64,000 nt of DNA. It comes from Bradyrhizobium cytisi. GTDB taxonomy: Bacteria; Pseudomonadota; Alphaproteobacteria; Rhizobiales; Xanthobacteraceae. A model generated the notes under the pieces. It worked only from the letters and a program-made list of their open reading frames with translations, was not told where the DNA came from and made no database searches. The position numbers and the translations under genes are program-made. This document shows positions 17,668-26,436 of this stretch, piece by piece. The DNA lies in contig NZ_VSSR01000045.1 of NCBI RefSeq assembly GCF_008123515.1, positions 1 through 64,000 of the forward strand, given 5' to 3'. The stretch's first letter is position 1. Every line of letters begins with the position of its first letter.

Positions 17668-18468
17668 TCAACCGCCGTTGACGAATTGCCGCGCCGTTTC
17701 CAACGCCCCGAAATCATCGAGATTTTCGTGTCCCCCGCCGGGAAACCGCACCAGCTGCTTGGGGCCGCGGGCGAGCGCAAACAATTGCTCTCCGAATCTG
17801 ATGGGAATCACCTGATCGCTGGTGCCATGCATGATCAGAAGCGGCATCGCGACGCGTGCGATGCGCTCATCGGAGTGAAACTGATCGCGCATCAGGAGAC
17901 GAACCGGGATGAAGCGAAACAGCGGCGCGGCGATGTCGACCGTCGAGGTGTAGGGCGCCTCCAGGATCAATTTACCGACTGGATGCTCAGATGCGATTGC
18001 GACCGCAACGCCGGTCCCGAGCGAGAACCCCCACGCCACGATCCGCGCTGCGTCATAGCGCTCTGTCGCAAAGGCATAGGCGGCCGCGGCGTCCCGCAGC
18101 AGGCCCTGCTCGCTCGGCGCGCCGGTCGAGCCGGCATAACCGCGATAGGACAGCGCGACGAGACCGGTGCCGTCGGCAATGATGCCCTTGAAGCGGCTGA
18201 CGCGTCCGGCGAGGAAATCGCCGTTGCCGGGAAAGAACAGCACCACGCGACGGCCAGACCTGGCCGGCGCGTGCCAGACGATGACCTTCTCGCCGTCGGA
18301 TGTGGTAAGGACGTGCTCCTCAGCCTCCGGAAGCCCCGCAGCGGCCGGCGCCTTGCGCTCGGTCGTCGGGATCGGAAACAGCATGTCGCGCTGCTTCACG
18401 TAGAGCAGGACGAGACCTGCGAGATAGCCGGCGGCAACGACGATGGCGATCCATTTCAGGACTGTCAT
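17668..18468 (-). CDS. Membrane-anchored alpha/beta hydrolase (ABHD13/Bem46-like)
   Basis: A 266-residue protein with an N-terminal membrane segment (about residues 5-24) and a serine-hydrolase domain. The nucleophile elbow reads GFSLGTG, the oxyanion region FFPGNGD, the acid is in MHGTSDQVIP and the His in GGGHENLDD, so the catalytic triad is complete. The active domain probably faces the periplasm. The natural substrate (ester or thioester) is not known. It starts 20 nt after the pntB stop and may be carried on that transcript. Confidence 0.82.
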   Translation of the reverse strand: MTVLKWIAIVVAAGYLAGLVLLYVKQRDMLFPIPTTERKAPAAAGLPEAEEHVLTTSDGEKVIVWHAPARSGRRVVLFFPGNGDFLAGRVSRFKGIIADGTGLVALSYRGYAGSTGAPSEQGLLRDAAAAYAFATERYDAARIVAWGFSLGTGVAVAIASEHPVGKLILEAPYTSTVDIAAPLFRFIPVRLLMRDQFHSDERIARVAMPLLIMHGTSDQVIPIRFGEQLFALARGPKQLVRFPGGGHENLDDFGALETARQFVNGG

Positions 18469-18488
18469 CGCTGCGCCGGCTCTCCGGC

Positions 18489-19889
18489 TTACATCGCCTT
18501 GACGATGTTCTCGGTAACCTTCTTGGCGTCGCCGAGCAGCATCATGGTGTTGTCGCGGTAGAACAGCGGATTGTCGATACCGGCATAACCCGACGCCAGT
18601 GACCGCTTGATGAACATCACCGTGCCGGCCTTCCAGACCTGGAGCACGGGCATGCCGTAGATCGGCGAGGTCTTGTCCTCTTCGGCCGCCGGGTTGGTGA
18701 CGTCGTTGGCGCCGATCACGAAGGCGATATCGGCCTGCGCGAATTCGGAGTTGATGTCCTCGAGCTCGAACACCTCGTCATAGGGCACGTTGGCCTCGGC
18801 CAGCAGCACGTTCATGTGGCCGGGCATGCGGCCCGCGACGGGATGAATGGCGTACTTCACCTCGACGCCTTCCTTCTTCAGGATGTCGCCCATTTCCCGC
18901 AGCGCATGCTGGGCCTGCGCCACCGCCATGCCATAGCCGGGCACGATGATGACCTTCTGCGCGTTCTTCATGATGAAGGCCGCGTCATCCGCCGAGCCGA
19001 GCTTGGCGGGCTTCTGCTCGCCCGAGCCACCGCCACCAGCGGCTGCCGTCTCGCCGCCAAAACCACCAAGGATGACCGAGATGAAGGAGCGGTTCATCGC
19101 GTGGCACATGATGTAGGACAGGATCGCGCCGGAGGAACCCACAAGCGCGCCGGTGATGATCAGCGCGGAGTTGCCCAGCGTGAAGCCGATGCCGGCCGCG
19201 GCCCAGCCCGAGTAGGAGTTCAGCATCGAGATCACGACCGGCATGTCGGCGCCGCCAATCGGGATGATCATGAGCACGCCGAGCGCCAGCGCCAGGATGA
19301 CGATCATCCAGAAGTCGAACGCGCTGCCGGTTAAGACCAGACCGACGATGAAGAACACCAGCGCCGCGGCGAGCGCGATGTTGATGATGTGGCGGAACGG
19401 CAGGATGATCGGGGCGCCGCTCATACGCGCGGACAGCTTCAGGAACGCGATCACCGAGCCGGTGAAGGTCAGCGCACCGATGGCGACGCCGAGCGACATT
19501 TCGACCAGGCTCTGCGCATGGATGTTGCCGGGCGTGCCGATGTCGAAGGCCTCGGGCGCGTAGAACGCGCCGGCGGCGACCAGCACCGCCGCCATGCCGA
19601 CCAGCGAGTGGAAGGCGGCGACCAGTTCCGGCATCGACGTCATCGGCACGCGACGCGCGATCACCGCGCCGATCGCACCACCGATGGCGATGCCGACGAT
19701 GACGAGTACCCAGGCGAGACCGTCCGCGGGCGGATGGTTGGCCAGCGTGGTGGCGACCGCGATCGCCATGCCGATCATGCCGAACAGATTGCCCTGGCGC
19801 GACGAAGCGGGGCTCGACAGCCCGCGCAGCGACAGGATGAACAGCACTCCCGCCACGAGATACAAAAATGCAGAGAGGTTAGCGCTCAT
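18489..19889 (-). CDS. pntB: NAD(P) transhydrogenase subunit beta
   Basis: This 466-residue subunit carries about eight to nine membrane helices that form most of the proton channel, and a C-terminal NADP(H)-binding domain III (VIIVPGYGMAVAQAQ, then VLLAEANVPYDEV and the GANDVTNPAA motif). Together with the two alpha polypeptides it uses the proton gradient to make NADPH from NADH. Length and motifs are normal. It is third in the pntAA-pntAB-pntB order, 39 nt after pntAB. Confidence 0.95.
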   Translation of the reverse strand: MSANLSAFLYLVAGVLFILSLRGLSSPASSRQGNLFGMIGMAIAVATTLANHPPADGLAWVLVIVGIAIGGAIGAVIARRVPMTSMPELVAAFHSLVGMAAVLVAAGAFYAPEAFDIGTPGNIHAQSLVEMSLGVAIGALTFTGSVIAFLKLSARMSGAPIILPFRHIINIALAAALVFFIVGLVLTGSAFDFWMIVILALALGVLMIIPIGGADMPVVISMLNSYSGWAAAGIGFTLGNSALIITGALVGSSGAILSYIMCHAMNRSFISVILGGFGGETAAAGGGGSGEQKPAKLGSADDAAFIMKNAQKVIIVPGYGMAVAQAQHALREMGDILKKEGVEVKYAIHPVAGRMPGHMNVLLAEANVPYDEVFELEDINSEFAQADIAFVIGANDVTNPAAEEDKTSPIYGMPVLQVWKAGTVMFIKRSLASGYAGIDNPLFYRDNTMMLLGDAKKVTENIVKAM

Positions 19890-19928
19890 CTCAGGTCCCC
19901 ATTGATCCCATCAGCCCGAGGTGGCCGC

Positions 19929-20246
19929 TTACTTCGACTTCTTCTTGTACATCGCCAGCATGCGCTGGGTGACAAGGAAGCCGCCGAAGATGTTGATGCA
20001 GGCAAAGATCAGCGCGACGAAGCCGAAGGCGCGCGCCCAGCCCGAACCGCTCGATACGTTGGCGACGCCGCCGGCAAGCAGCGCGCCGACCACGATCACC
20101 GAGGAGATCGCATTGGTCACGCTCATCAGCGGCGTGTGCAGCGCCGGTGTCACCGACCACACCACGAAATAGCCGACGAAGACGGCGAGGACGAAAATCG
20201 ACAGCCGGAAGACGAAGGGGTCGACGACCTGTGCAACATGCTCCAT
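19929..20246 (-). CDS. pntAB: NAD(P) transhydrogenase subunit alpha part 2 (membrane part)
   Basis: This 105-residue protein has three to four membrane helices that in Escherichia coli form the C-terminus of PntA but are a separate polypeptide in many Alphaproteobacteria. The segment WSVTPALHTPLMSVTNAIS is the conserved core of the membrane domain. It joins PntB in the proton-translocating domain II. It starts 21 nt after the pntAA stop. Confidence 0.93.
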   Translation of the reverse strand: MEHVAQVVDPFVFRLSIFVLAVFVGYFVVWSVTPALHTPLMSVTNAISSVIVVGALLAGGVANVSSGSGWARAFGFVALIFACINIFGGFLVTQRMLAMYKKKSK

Positions 20247-20267
20247 GGCGGCTCTCCTTAAACCCGA

Positions 20268-21398
20268 TTAAGATGATTTGGGCCGGAAGTTCGGGTGGAT
20301 TACGGCGCCGTCCCTGGTCAGCGCGGTGGCTTTGACCAATTCGTCGTCCCAGTTCACGGCCAGGGCCTTGCTACCCTTGTCGACCATGGTTTCGATGAAA
20401 TTGAACAAATTTCGCGCATAGAGACTGGAAGCGGACGCCGCCACGCGGCCGGCAACGTTGGTGTAGCCGACGATCTTGATGCCATCGAGGTCGACGACCT
20501 CACCGGCCTTGGCACCCTCGACATTGCCGCCGCGCTCGACGGCGAGATCGACCAGCACCGAACCCGGCTTCATCGACTTGACCATCTCGCCCGAGACGAG
20601 CTTCGGCGCGGGCCGGCCCGGAATCAGCGCGGTGGTGATGACGATGTCCTGCTTCTTGATGTGCTCGGCGGTGAGCGCGGCCTGCTTGGCCTGATATTCC
20701 TTGGACATCTCCTTGGCGTAACCGCCGGCGGTCTGCGCGTTCTTGAACTCCTCGTCCTCGACGGCGAGGAATTTTGCGCCCAGCGATTCGACCTGCTCCT
20801 TGGTCGCGGGCCGCACGTCGGTGGCCGTGACGATGGCGCCGAGACGGCGCGCGGTCGCGATCGCCTGGAGACCGGCGACGCCGACGCCCATCACGAACAC
20901 CTTGGCAGCAGGCACGGTGCCGGCGGCGGTCATCATCATCGGGAAGGCGCGGCCGAAGGCCTCGGCACCCTCGATCACGGCGCGGTAGCCGGCGAGGTTG
21001 GCCTGCGACGACAGCACGTCCATCACCTGCGCGCGGGTGATGCGCGGCATCAATTCCATCGCGAAAGCGGACACGCCGGCATCGGCGATCGTCTTCAGCG
21101 CGGCCTCGTTGCCATAGGGGTCCATGATGGCGATGACGAGCGCGCCGCGCTTGTATTGCGAAAGCTCGGACGCCTCGGGGCGCTTCACCTTGATGATGAT
21201 GTCGGCGTCAACAAGCGCATCGGCGCTGACCGTGGCGCCCACGGCGGTGAACTCGGAATCCGGCAGGCCCGATTTGAGGCCGGCGCCCGGCTCGACGGCG
21301 ATCTCGGCGCCCAGCGCCTTAAACTTCTTCACCGTATCAGGCGAAGCGGCAACACGCGGCTCCGACGGATCGATTTCCTTGGCAACGGCGATCTTCAT
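20268..21398 (-). CDS. pntAA: NAD(P) transhydrogenase subunit alpha part 1 (NAD-binding)
   Basis: This 376-residue soluble domain I binds NAD(H). It begins MKIAVAKEIDPSEPRVAASPDTVKK as two-fold related Rossmann domains similar to alanine dehydrogenase. The NAD motif (MGVGVAGLQAIATARRLGA) and the TDVRPA segment are intact. It faces the cytoplasm and exchanges hydride with the NADP-binding domain of PntB. First gene of the pnt operon; the oxidase subunit IV gene ends 137 nt upstream on the same strand. Confidence 0.95.
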   Translation of the reverse strand: MKIAVAKEIDPSEPRVAASPDTVKKFKALGAEIAVEPGAGLKSGLPDSEFTAVGATVSADALVDADIIIKVKRPEASELSQYKRGALVIAIMDPYGNEAALKTIADAGVSAFAMELMPRITRAQVMDVLSSQANLAGYRAVIEGAEAFGRAFPMMMTAAGTVPAAKVFVMGVGVAGLQAIATARRLGAIVTATDVRPATKEQVESLGAKFLAVEDEEFKNAQTAGGYAKEMSKEYQAKQAALTAEHIKKQDIVITTALIPGRPAPKLVSGEMVKSMKPGSVLVDLAVERGGNVEGAKAGEVVDLDGIKIVGYTNVAGRVAASASSLYARNLFNFIETMVDKGSKALAVNWDDELVKATALTRDGAVIHPNFRPKSS

Positions 21399-21535
21399 AG
21401 GCCCTCCGGCGACGCGCGAAAAAGCGCGCGCGCAAACTTAGCGTTACTCCCGCAACGTTGGATACCGGTTTTGGGACCGGCTTGGATGCAAATATTATGG
21501 GCACCGGCAACGCTGGCGGTGCGGCAGGCGGCAGA

Positions 21536-21688
21536 TCAGGTCAGGAAGATCGCCATCAGGATGACGATGAGCGCGACCGAGGCCGTGCCGTACTTCACCA
21601 GCTTGATGAAGCCCTCATAGGTCTGCTCGTGGGCAACGTAGTCGTTGCCGTCGGCCGTGGTGTAGGCCACTTCGCTATGGTCAGCCAT
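21536..21688 (-). CDS. aa3-type cytochrome c oxidase subunit IV
   Basis: A 50-residue protein with a short soluble N-terminus (MADHSEVAYTTADGNDY...HEQTYEGF) and one C-terminal membrane helix, matching the bacterial aa3 oxidase subunit IV family, which is a non-catalytic single helix beside the oxidase core. The in-frame extension upstream of the start at 21688 does not resemble protein. It lies upstream of the transhydrogenase operon rather than with the other oxidase genes. Confidence 0.85.
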   Translation of the reverse strand: MADHSEVAYTTADGNDYVAHEQTYEGFIKLVKYGTASVALIVILMAIFLT

Positions 21689-21785
21689 GGATCGTCCCCA
21701 GTCGAAAGTCGAATTCAAGGCTGGCAATAGCGCAAACAATCGGGCAGGGCAACGGCACGGAAGAGCGGTTTTCCCGCAAATCAGG

Positions 21786-22181
21786 TCATTTGGAATCCAG
21801 ATTGTCGCGGATCCAGCGCGCAAGACTCTGCTCGCTGACCTCGCCGGCGGCGAGGGAGAGGATGATGGTCGTCGCTTGCGCAGGATCGGGACCGAAGGCC
21901 ACCCCATTCTTGTGAAGGAAGATCATCATCGCCGTGAAGGCGATACGCTTGTTTCCATCGACGAATGCGTAGTTCTTCGCGAGCCCGAATGCATAGGCTG
22001 CAGCGAGTTCATCGAGCCCGGCCTGCTCATAGCGCCATCTGTTGATGGGCCGCTCCAGCACCGAGCGCAGCATGCCTTCGTCGCGCAATCCCGGCGCACC
22101 GCCAAATCGGCGCAGTTGCCGGCTGTGAATTGCGATAGCCTGCTTGCAGGTGACCCAGAGCGGCTCTTGGGGCTCGCTCAT
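21786..22181 (-). CDS. doc: Death-on-curing (Doc/Fic-fold) toxin, catalytic His replaced by Tyr
   Basis: This 131-residue protein is of the Doc toxin family, which inactivates EF-Tu by phosphorylation in the phage P1 case. The Fic-type motif is present as YAFVDGNKR at residues 71-79, with Asp75, Gly76, Asn77, Lys78 and Arg79 as expected, but the first residue is Tyr (codon TAC) where a catalytic His is usual. The toxin may be weakened or use another mechanism. Its start overlaps the stop of the antitoxin gene (TAATG), the classic toxin-antitoxin arrangement with coupled translation. Confidence 0.85.
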   Translation of the reverse strand: MSEPQEPLWVTCKQAIAIHSRQLRRFGGAPGLRDEGMLRSVLERPINRWRYEQAGLDELAAAYAFGLAKNYAFVDGNKRIAFTAMMIFLHKNGVAFGPDPAQATTIILSLAAGEVSEQSLARWIRDNLDSK

Positions 22182-22405
22182 TACCTCGCGAGCGCGGCAA
22201 GCGTGTCGCGGTACTTGTCCATGATCTCGTCGGCGATTTCCATCGTCCGCTCGAAATCAGGATCGTATGGCAGCGCCTGAAAGCCGCCGCCCGGCAATTC
22301 CACGATGTGCAATTGCTGTCCGCGCTTGAGATCGAGCCGCTGCATCAACTCGCGCGGCAGCAGCACACCATCCGAATTGCCGATCTTCTTGATCTCAATC
22401 TTCAT
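22181..22405 (-). CDS. AbrB/MazE-type antitoxin
   Basis: This 74-residue protein has an N-terminal AbrB/SpoVT swapped-hairpin DNA-binding domain (IKKIGNSDGVLLPRELMQRL) and an acidic C-terminal helix that should bind and neutralise the toxin encoded directly downstream. Pairs of this kind normally repress their own promoter as a complex. A 32-bp near-perfect palindrome centred about 46 bp upstream of the start is the probable operator. An AbrB antitoxin with a Doc toxin, in place of Phd, is a known but less common pairing. Confidence 0.85.
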   Translation of the reverse strand: MKIEIKKIGNSDGVLLPRELMQRLDLKRGQQLHIVELPGGGFQALPYDPDFERTMEIADEIMDKYRDTLAALAR

Positions 22406-22435
22406 GGCCTTCCACCCACTGAACCGTCATCCAAT

Positions 22436-22467
22436 GATCTGTGTTGTACATATGTATAACACAGATC
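22436..22467. promoter_or_regulatory. Palindromic operator of the toxin-antitoxin operon
   Basis: Two 16-bp arms meet with no spacer: left arm GATCTGTGTTGTACAT and right arm ATGTATAACACAGATC. The reverse complement of the left arm differs from the right arm at a single base. The site is AT-rich in a GC-rich region and lies 31 bp upstream of the antitoxin start codon, where an autorepressor would block transcription. AbrB-type antitoxins are known to bind such palindromes. Assignment to this protein is inference. Confidence 0.75.
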
Positions 22468-22507
22468 GGATGGCGGTTCAACAGATGTTTTACATCGATT
22501 CATCCGC

Positions 22508-22526
22508 AAAAAAACGGCGCTCCGCC
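22508..22526 (-). terminator. Possible terminator after the M3 oligopeptidase gene
   Basis: On the minus strand a short GGCG-GAG-CGCC hairpin is followed by a run of seven T, beginning about 4 nt past the pepF stop. The stem is only 4 bp, so it may work weakly or together with flanking bases. Confidence 0.4.
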
Positions 22527-22529
22527 ACC

Positions 22530-24467
22530 TCAGCCCATCGCCTCCAGCTCATCGATCATGCCGGCGATGACCGAAAGCCCGCCGTCCCAGAATTTCGGGT
22601 CCTTGGCGTCGAGCCCGAACGGGCGCAGCAGCTCGGAGTAGTGCTTGGTGCCGCCGGCGGCGAGCATGTCGAGATAACGCTCGGCAAAACCCTCGGCCGC
22701 GTTCTCGTAAACGGCATAGAGCGAGTTCACGAGGCAATCGCCGAAGGCATAGGCATAGACATAGAACGGCGAGTGAATGAAGTGCGGGATGTACATCCAA
22801 TAGTTCTCGTAGCCCGCCTTGATCTCGATCGCCGGCCCCAGGCTCTCGCCCTGCACCGATAGCCAGAGCTCGCCGAGCCGCGTCGCGGTGAGTTCGCCGT
22901 TCTTGCGCTCGGTGTGGACCGCGCGCTCGAACGAATAGAACGCGATTTGCCGCACCACGGTATTGATCATGTCCTCGACCTTGCCGGCGAGCAGCGCCTG
23001 GCGCTGCTTTGCGCTCTTGGTCTGCGCCAGCAGCCGCCGGAAGGTCAGCATCTCGCCAAACACGCTGGCGGTCTCGGCCAGTGTCAGCGGCGTCGGCGCC
23101 ATCAGCGCGCCGTTCTTCGCCGCCAGCACCTGGTGCACGCCGTGGCCGAGCTCATGCGCGAGCGTCATCACGTCGCGCGGCTTGCCCTGGTAGTTCATCA
23201 GCACGTAAGGGTGTGCCGACGGCGTGGTCGGATGCGAGAAGGCGCCAGGCGCCTTGCCCGGGCGCACCGGCGCGTCGATCCAGCGGTCGGTGAAGAAGCG
23301 CTCGGCGATATCGGCCATTTTTGGCGAGAAGCCGCGATAGGCCGACAGCACCATGTTGCGCGCATCAGGCCAGCCGATGGTATCGGTCGCGGCGAACGGC
23401 AGCGGTGCGTTGCGGTCCCAATAAGCCAGTCGCTTCTTGCCGAACCACTTCGCCTTCAGCGCGTAGTAGCGATGCGACAGTTTTGGATAGGCCGCGCGGA
23501 CCGAGGCGACCAGCGCATCCACCACCTCGCGCTCGACGCGGTTGTTCAAGTGGCGGGAGTCCGCGACATCCTTGAAGCCGCGCCAGCGGTCGGAGATGTC
23601 CTTGTCCTTGGTGAGCGTGTTGGTGATCAGCGCGAATGTGCGCTCATTGGCCTTGAAGGTTTTCGCAAGCGCTTCCGCCGCCGCCTTGCGCTTGGCACCG
23701 TCGCGGTCCTGCAGGAGGTTCAGCGTCGGCTCGATCGCGAGCTCCTTGGGCCCGACCTTGAAGCGCAGGCTGGAGATGGTCTGGTCGAACAGCCGGTTGA
23801 AGGCCGAATAGCCGGTTTGCGCCTTCTCGAGGAAGAGCTGCTCGAGCTTGTCGTCGAGCTGATACGGCTTCTCCTTGCGCAGATCCTCGATCCACGGACG
23901 GTAGTGCGCGAGCTCGGCGGCTTGCATCGCGCGGTTCAAAATATCGTCATCGACGCGGTTGAGCTCGAGCGCAAAGAACAGAAGATGCGTCGACGCCGCC
24001 GTCAGCCGCTCGGAAACGTCGCCGTAAAACTTTGAAATCGCAGGGTCCACGCTGTCGCCGGCGTGGACGAGGCCGGCAAAGGAGCCGAGACGGCCGGCGA
24101 GATCGTCGATCGCCTCATAGCGTCGCACGGCTTCCGCGAGCCATTTTCCGCCATCTTCGTTTGCTGTGCCTGTTGCGAGCTTGCCTTTGTAGTCCGTCTC
24201 GAAGGCGACGCAATCGGCATCCATCGTTTCGAGATCGCGCGCCACTTCCGGCGCATCGATCCCGGAATAGAGATCGGCAAGGTTCCACTCCGGAAGCTTG
24301 CCGGTCTTGCCCGCAGACTTTGCGGGCGAAGATTTGGAGGGCTTTGCCTTGACGGCAGATTTCTTGGCAGCGGATTGCTTGGTGGCTGGTTTGCGAAGAG
24401 CAGTCTTTTTAAGAGCGGTCTTGCTAAGGGCGGTCTTGTTAAGGGCGGTCTTGGAGCGCGAAGTCAT
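22530..24467 (-). CDS. pepF: M3-family oligoendopeptidase F
   Basis: This 645-residue zinc metallopeptidase has the HExxH motif (LAHELGHGVHQ) in its C-terminal half and a downstream Glu in ETASVFGEM, as expected for M3B oligoendopeptidase F, which degrades short peptides in the cytoplasm. The first about 55 residues are an added Lys/Ala/Thr-rich tail that contains four consecutive KTAL units, each five residues long, then KS/KP-rich sequence; the enzyme proper begins at LPEWNLADLY. The tail is probably disordered and not part of catalysis. Confidence 0.9.
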   Translation of the reverse strand: MTSRSKTALNKTALSKTALKKTALRKPATKQSAAKKSAVKAKPSKSSPAKSAGKTGKLPEWNLADLYSGIDAPEVARDLETMDADCVAFETDYKGKLATGTANEDGGKWLAEAVRRYEAIDDLAGRLGSFAGLVHAGDSVDPAISKFYGDVSERLTAASTHLLFFALELNRVDDDILNRAMQAAELAHYRPWIEDLRKEKPYQLDDKLEQLFLEKAQTGYSAFNRLFDQTISSLRFKVGPKELAIEPTLNLLQDRDGAKRKAAAEALAKTFKANERTFALITNTLTKDKDISDRWRGFKDVADSRHLNNRVEREVVDALVASVRAAYPKLSHRYYALKAKWFGKKRLAYWDRNAPLPFAATDTIGWPDARNMVLSAYRGFSPKMADIAERFFTDRWIDAPVRPGKAPGAFSHPTTPSAHPYVLMNYQGKPRDVMTLAHELGHGVHQVLAAKNGALMAPTPLTLAETASVFGEMLTFRRLLAQTKSAKQRQALLAGKVEDMINTVVRQIAFYSFERAVHTERKNGELTATRLGELWLSVQGESLGPAIEIKAGYENYWMYIPHFIHSPFYVYAYAFGDCLVNSLYAVYENAAEGFAERYLDMLAAGGTKHYSELLRPFGLDAKDPKFWDGGLSVIAGMIDELEAMG

Positions 24468-24594
24468 TGTGTGGGAAACCTGTGTTCAACAAACGCTGCG
24501 GCGGGCGAGGGCATCAAGGTTTAAGAGTGCGTTAATCGGCTTCGGCCAGAGTGACCCGATTCGAGACAGATAGTAGTAGCGTGCGGGGAGCACC

Positions 24595-26091
24595 ATGGCT
24601 GCCAGTATTTTGATCGCCGACGACGACGCCGTGGCCCGCCGTCTGGTCGAGAACATGGTGCAGAAATGCGGCTATGAGACGATCGTCGTCGAGTCCGGCG
24701 ACGCCGCGATCGCAGCCCTCACCGCGCCCGATGCACCCGTTATCGACGCCGTGATCCTCGATCTCGTCATGCCCGGCCTCGATGGCATGGGCGTACTGGC
24801 GAAAATCCGCGAGGCGGGCCTCAGCGTCCCTGTCGTCGTGCAGACCGCCCATGGCGGCATTGACAACGTGATCTCGGCGATGCGCGCCGGCGCTGCCGAT
24901 TTCGTGGTCAAGCCCGTCGGCCTCGAGCGGCTTCAGGTCTCGTTGCGCAACGCGCTCAACGCCTCCGCACTCAAGGGCGAATTGCAACGCATCCGTCACA
25001 GCCGCGAGGGCCGGCTGACCTTCTCCGACATCATCACGCGCGCCGAAGCGATGGCGAGCGTGATGCGCGCGGCCCAGAAGGCGGCGAACTCCTCGATCCC
25101 GGTGCTGATCGAAGGCGAGTCCGGCGTCGGCAAGGAGATGTTCGCACGCGCCATTCACGGCAGCGGCGAGCGCAAGGCAAAGCCGTTCGTCGCAGTCAAT
25201 TGCGGCGCGATCCCCGACAACCTCGTCGAGTCCATCCTGTTCGGCCACGAGAAGGGCGCGTTCACCGGCGCGACCGAGCGGCATACCGGCAAATTCCTCG
25301 AGGCCCATGGCGGCACGCTGTTCCTGGACGAGGTCAGCGAGCTGCCGCTGACCGCGCAGGTCAAATTGCTCCGCGCACTGCAGGAAGGCGCAGTCGAGCC
25401 GGTCGGCGGCCGCAAGCCCGTGAAGGTCGACGTCCGCATCATCTCCGCGACCAATCGCAAGCTTCTGGACCGGGTGAAGCAGGGACATTTCCGGGAGGAT
25501 TTGTTCTACCGCCTGCATGTGCTGCCGCTGACGATCCCTTCACTCAGGGCCCGGCGCGAGGACATCCCGCATCTGCTGCGGCATTTCCTGGCGCGCTTTG
25601 CCGCCGAGGAGAACCGCCCCATCTCCGGCGTTAGCGGCGAGGCCATGGCGCATCTCGCCCAGCTCGACTGGCCTGGCAACATCCGCCAGCTCGAAAATGC
25701 GGTCTACCGCGCGGTGGTGATGAGCGAGAGCGACCAGCTCGGTCTCGACGATTTCCCGTTGCTAGCCTCGCATCCGCCCACCGCAACGGAAATTCCGACC
25801 GCGCCGCTGATGATCGAGCCGACCGCAGCGCCCTCGCTGGTCTCGGGTAATGAAATACCGATCGTGCCGCTGCCGCTGGCGGGGTCTCTCTCGATGTTGA
25901 CCTCCACCGGCGATGTCCGACCATTGGAGGACATGGAGAACGAGATCATCCGCTTCGCGATCTCGCACTACCGCGGACAGATGTCCGAGGTGGCGCGTCG
26001 CCTCAAAATCGGCAGGTCCACGCTCTATCGCAAACTCGACGAAGCCGGGGTTCCCGGCCATGGCGGAAAAAGCGGCGAGGAGACGCACTGA
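24595..26091 (+). CDS. Sigma-54-dependent response regulator (NtrC family)
   Basis: This 498-residue transcription activator has a receiver domain with the phospho-acceptor Asp56 in VILDLVMPGLDG and a conserved KP at 106-107. An AAA+ domain follows with Walker A GESGVGK (174-180), the sigma-54 contact loop GAFTGA (221-226) and Walker B TLFLDE (241-246). A linker of about 90 residues leads to a Fis-type helix-turn-helix (EVARRLKIGRSTLYRKL). No histidine kinase is adjacent, so its partner lies elsewhere. It should activate genes read by RpoN holoenzyme. The linker contains Pro/Thr-rich sequence. Confidence 0.9.
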   Translation: MAASILIADDDAVARRLVENMVQKCGYETIVVESGDAAIAALTAPDAPVIDAVILDLVMPGLDGMGVLAKIREAGLSVPVVVQTAHGGIDNVISAMRAGAADFVVKPVGLERLQVSLRNALNASALKGELQRIRHSREGRLTFSDIITRAEAMASVMRAAQKAANSSIPVLIEGESGVGKEMFARAIHGSGERKAKPFVAVNCGAIPDNLVESILFGHEKGAFTGATERHTGKFLEAHGGTLFLDEVSELPLTAQVKLLRALQEGAVEPVGGRKPVKVDVRIISATNRKLLDRVKQGHFREDLFYRLHVLPLTIPSLRARREDIPHLLRHFLARFAAEENRPISGVSGEAMAHLAQLDWPGNIRQLENAVYRAVVMSESDQLGLDDFPLLASHPPTATEIPTAPLMIEPTAAPSLVSGNEIPIVPLPLAGSLSMLTSTGDVRPLEDMENEIIRFAISHYRGQMSEVARRLKIGRSTLYRKLDEAGVPGHGGKSGEETH

Positions 26092-26436
26092 ACCTCATGC
26101 GAACAGAGGTTCGCGCGGCCAGACATTGTGCCCGCAACCCGTTGAATTACGGCAAAATTCGGCAGCAAGCCAAACCGTGACTTGGAAGTGACAGAGACCG
26201 GGAAAAGCACGCGATGAAGCCGCACAATCCGTTGCAAACAGGCTTCCTTGACGTCAGTTTGTCGTGAGTTGTCCCGGGTAGCGCTGGCCGCAAAAACGGG
26301 GCCCGTATATCGTCTGCGTAGGAATCGTTGCGTGCAGGCGTGCGACTTTCGAGGCCGGCGCGATTCAGCCGAAACTCAATCAGGCGATAACGAAAGCTGT
26401 TCCACGAGGGGCAGTTCACCCAAGGGGTGCGACACA
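26092..26436. other. Intergenic region upstream of the L,D-transpeptidase gene
   Basis: This 345-nt gap begins with a 7-bp inverted repeat (GAACCTC at 26090-26096 with GAGGTTC at 26106-26112) that has no T-run and so is a doubtful terminator. TTGACG occurs at 26248-26253, but no matching -10 element lies at the usual distance. An in-frame extension of the downstream gene covers part of it but shows no protein-like composition. I see no other gene. Confidence 0.45.
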
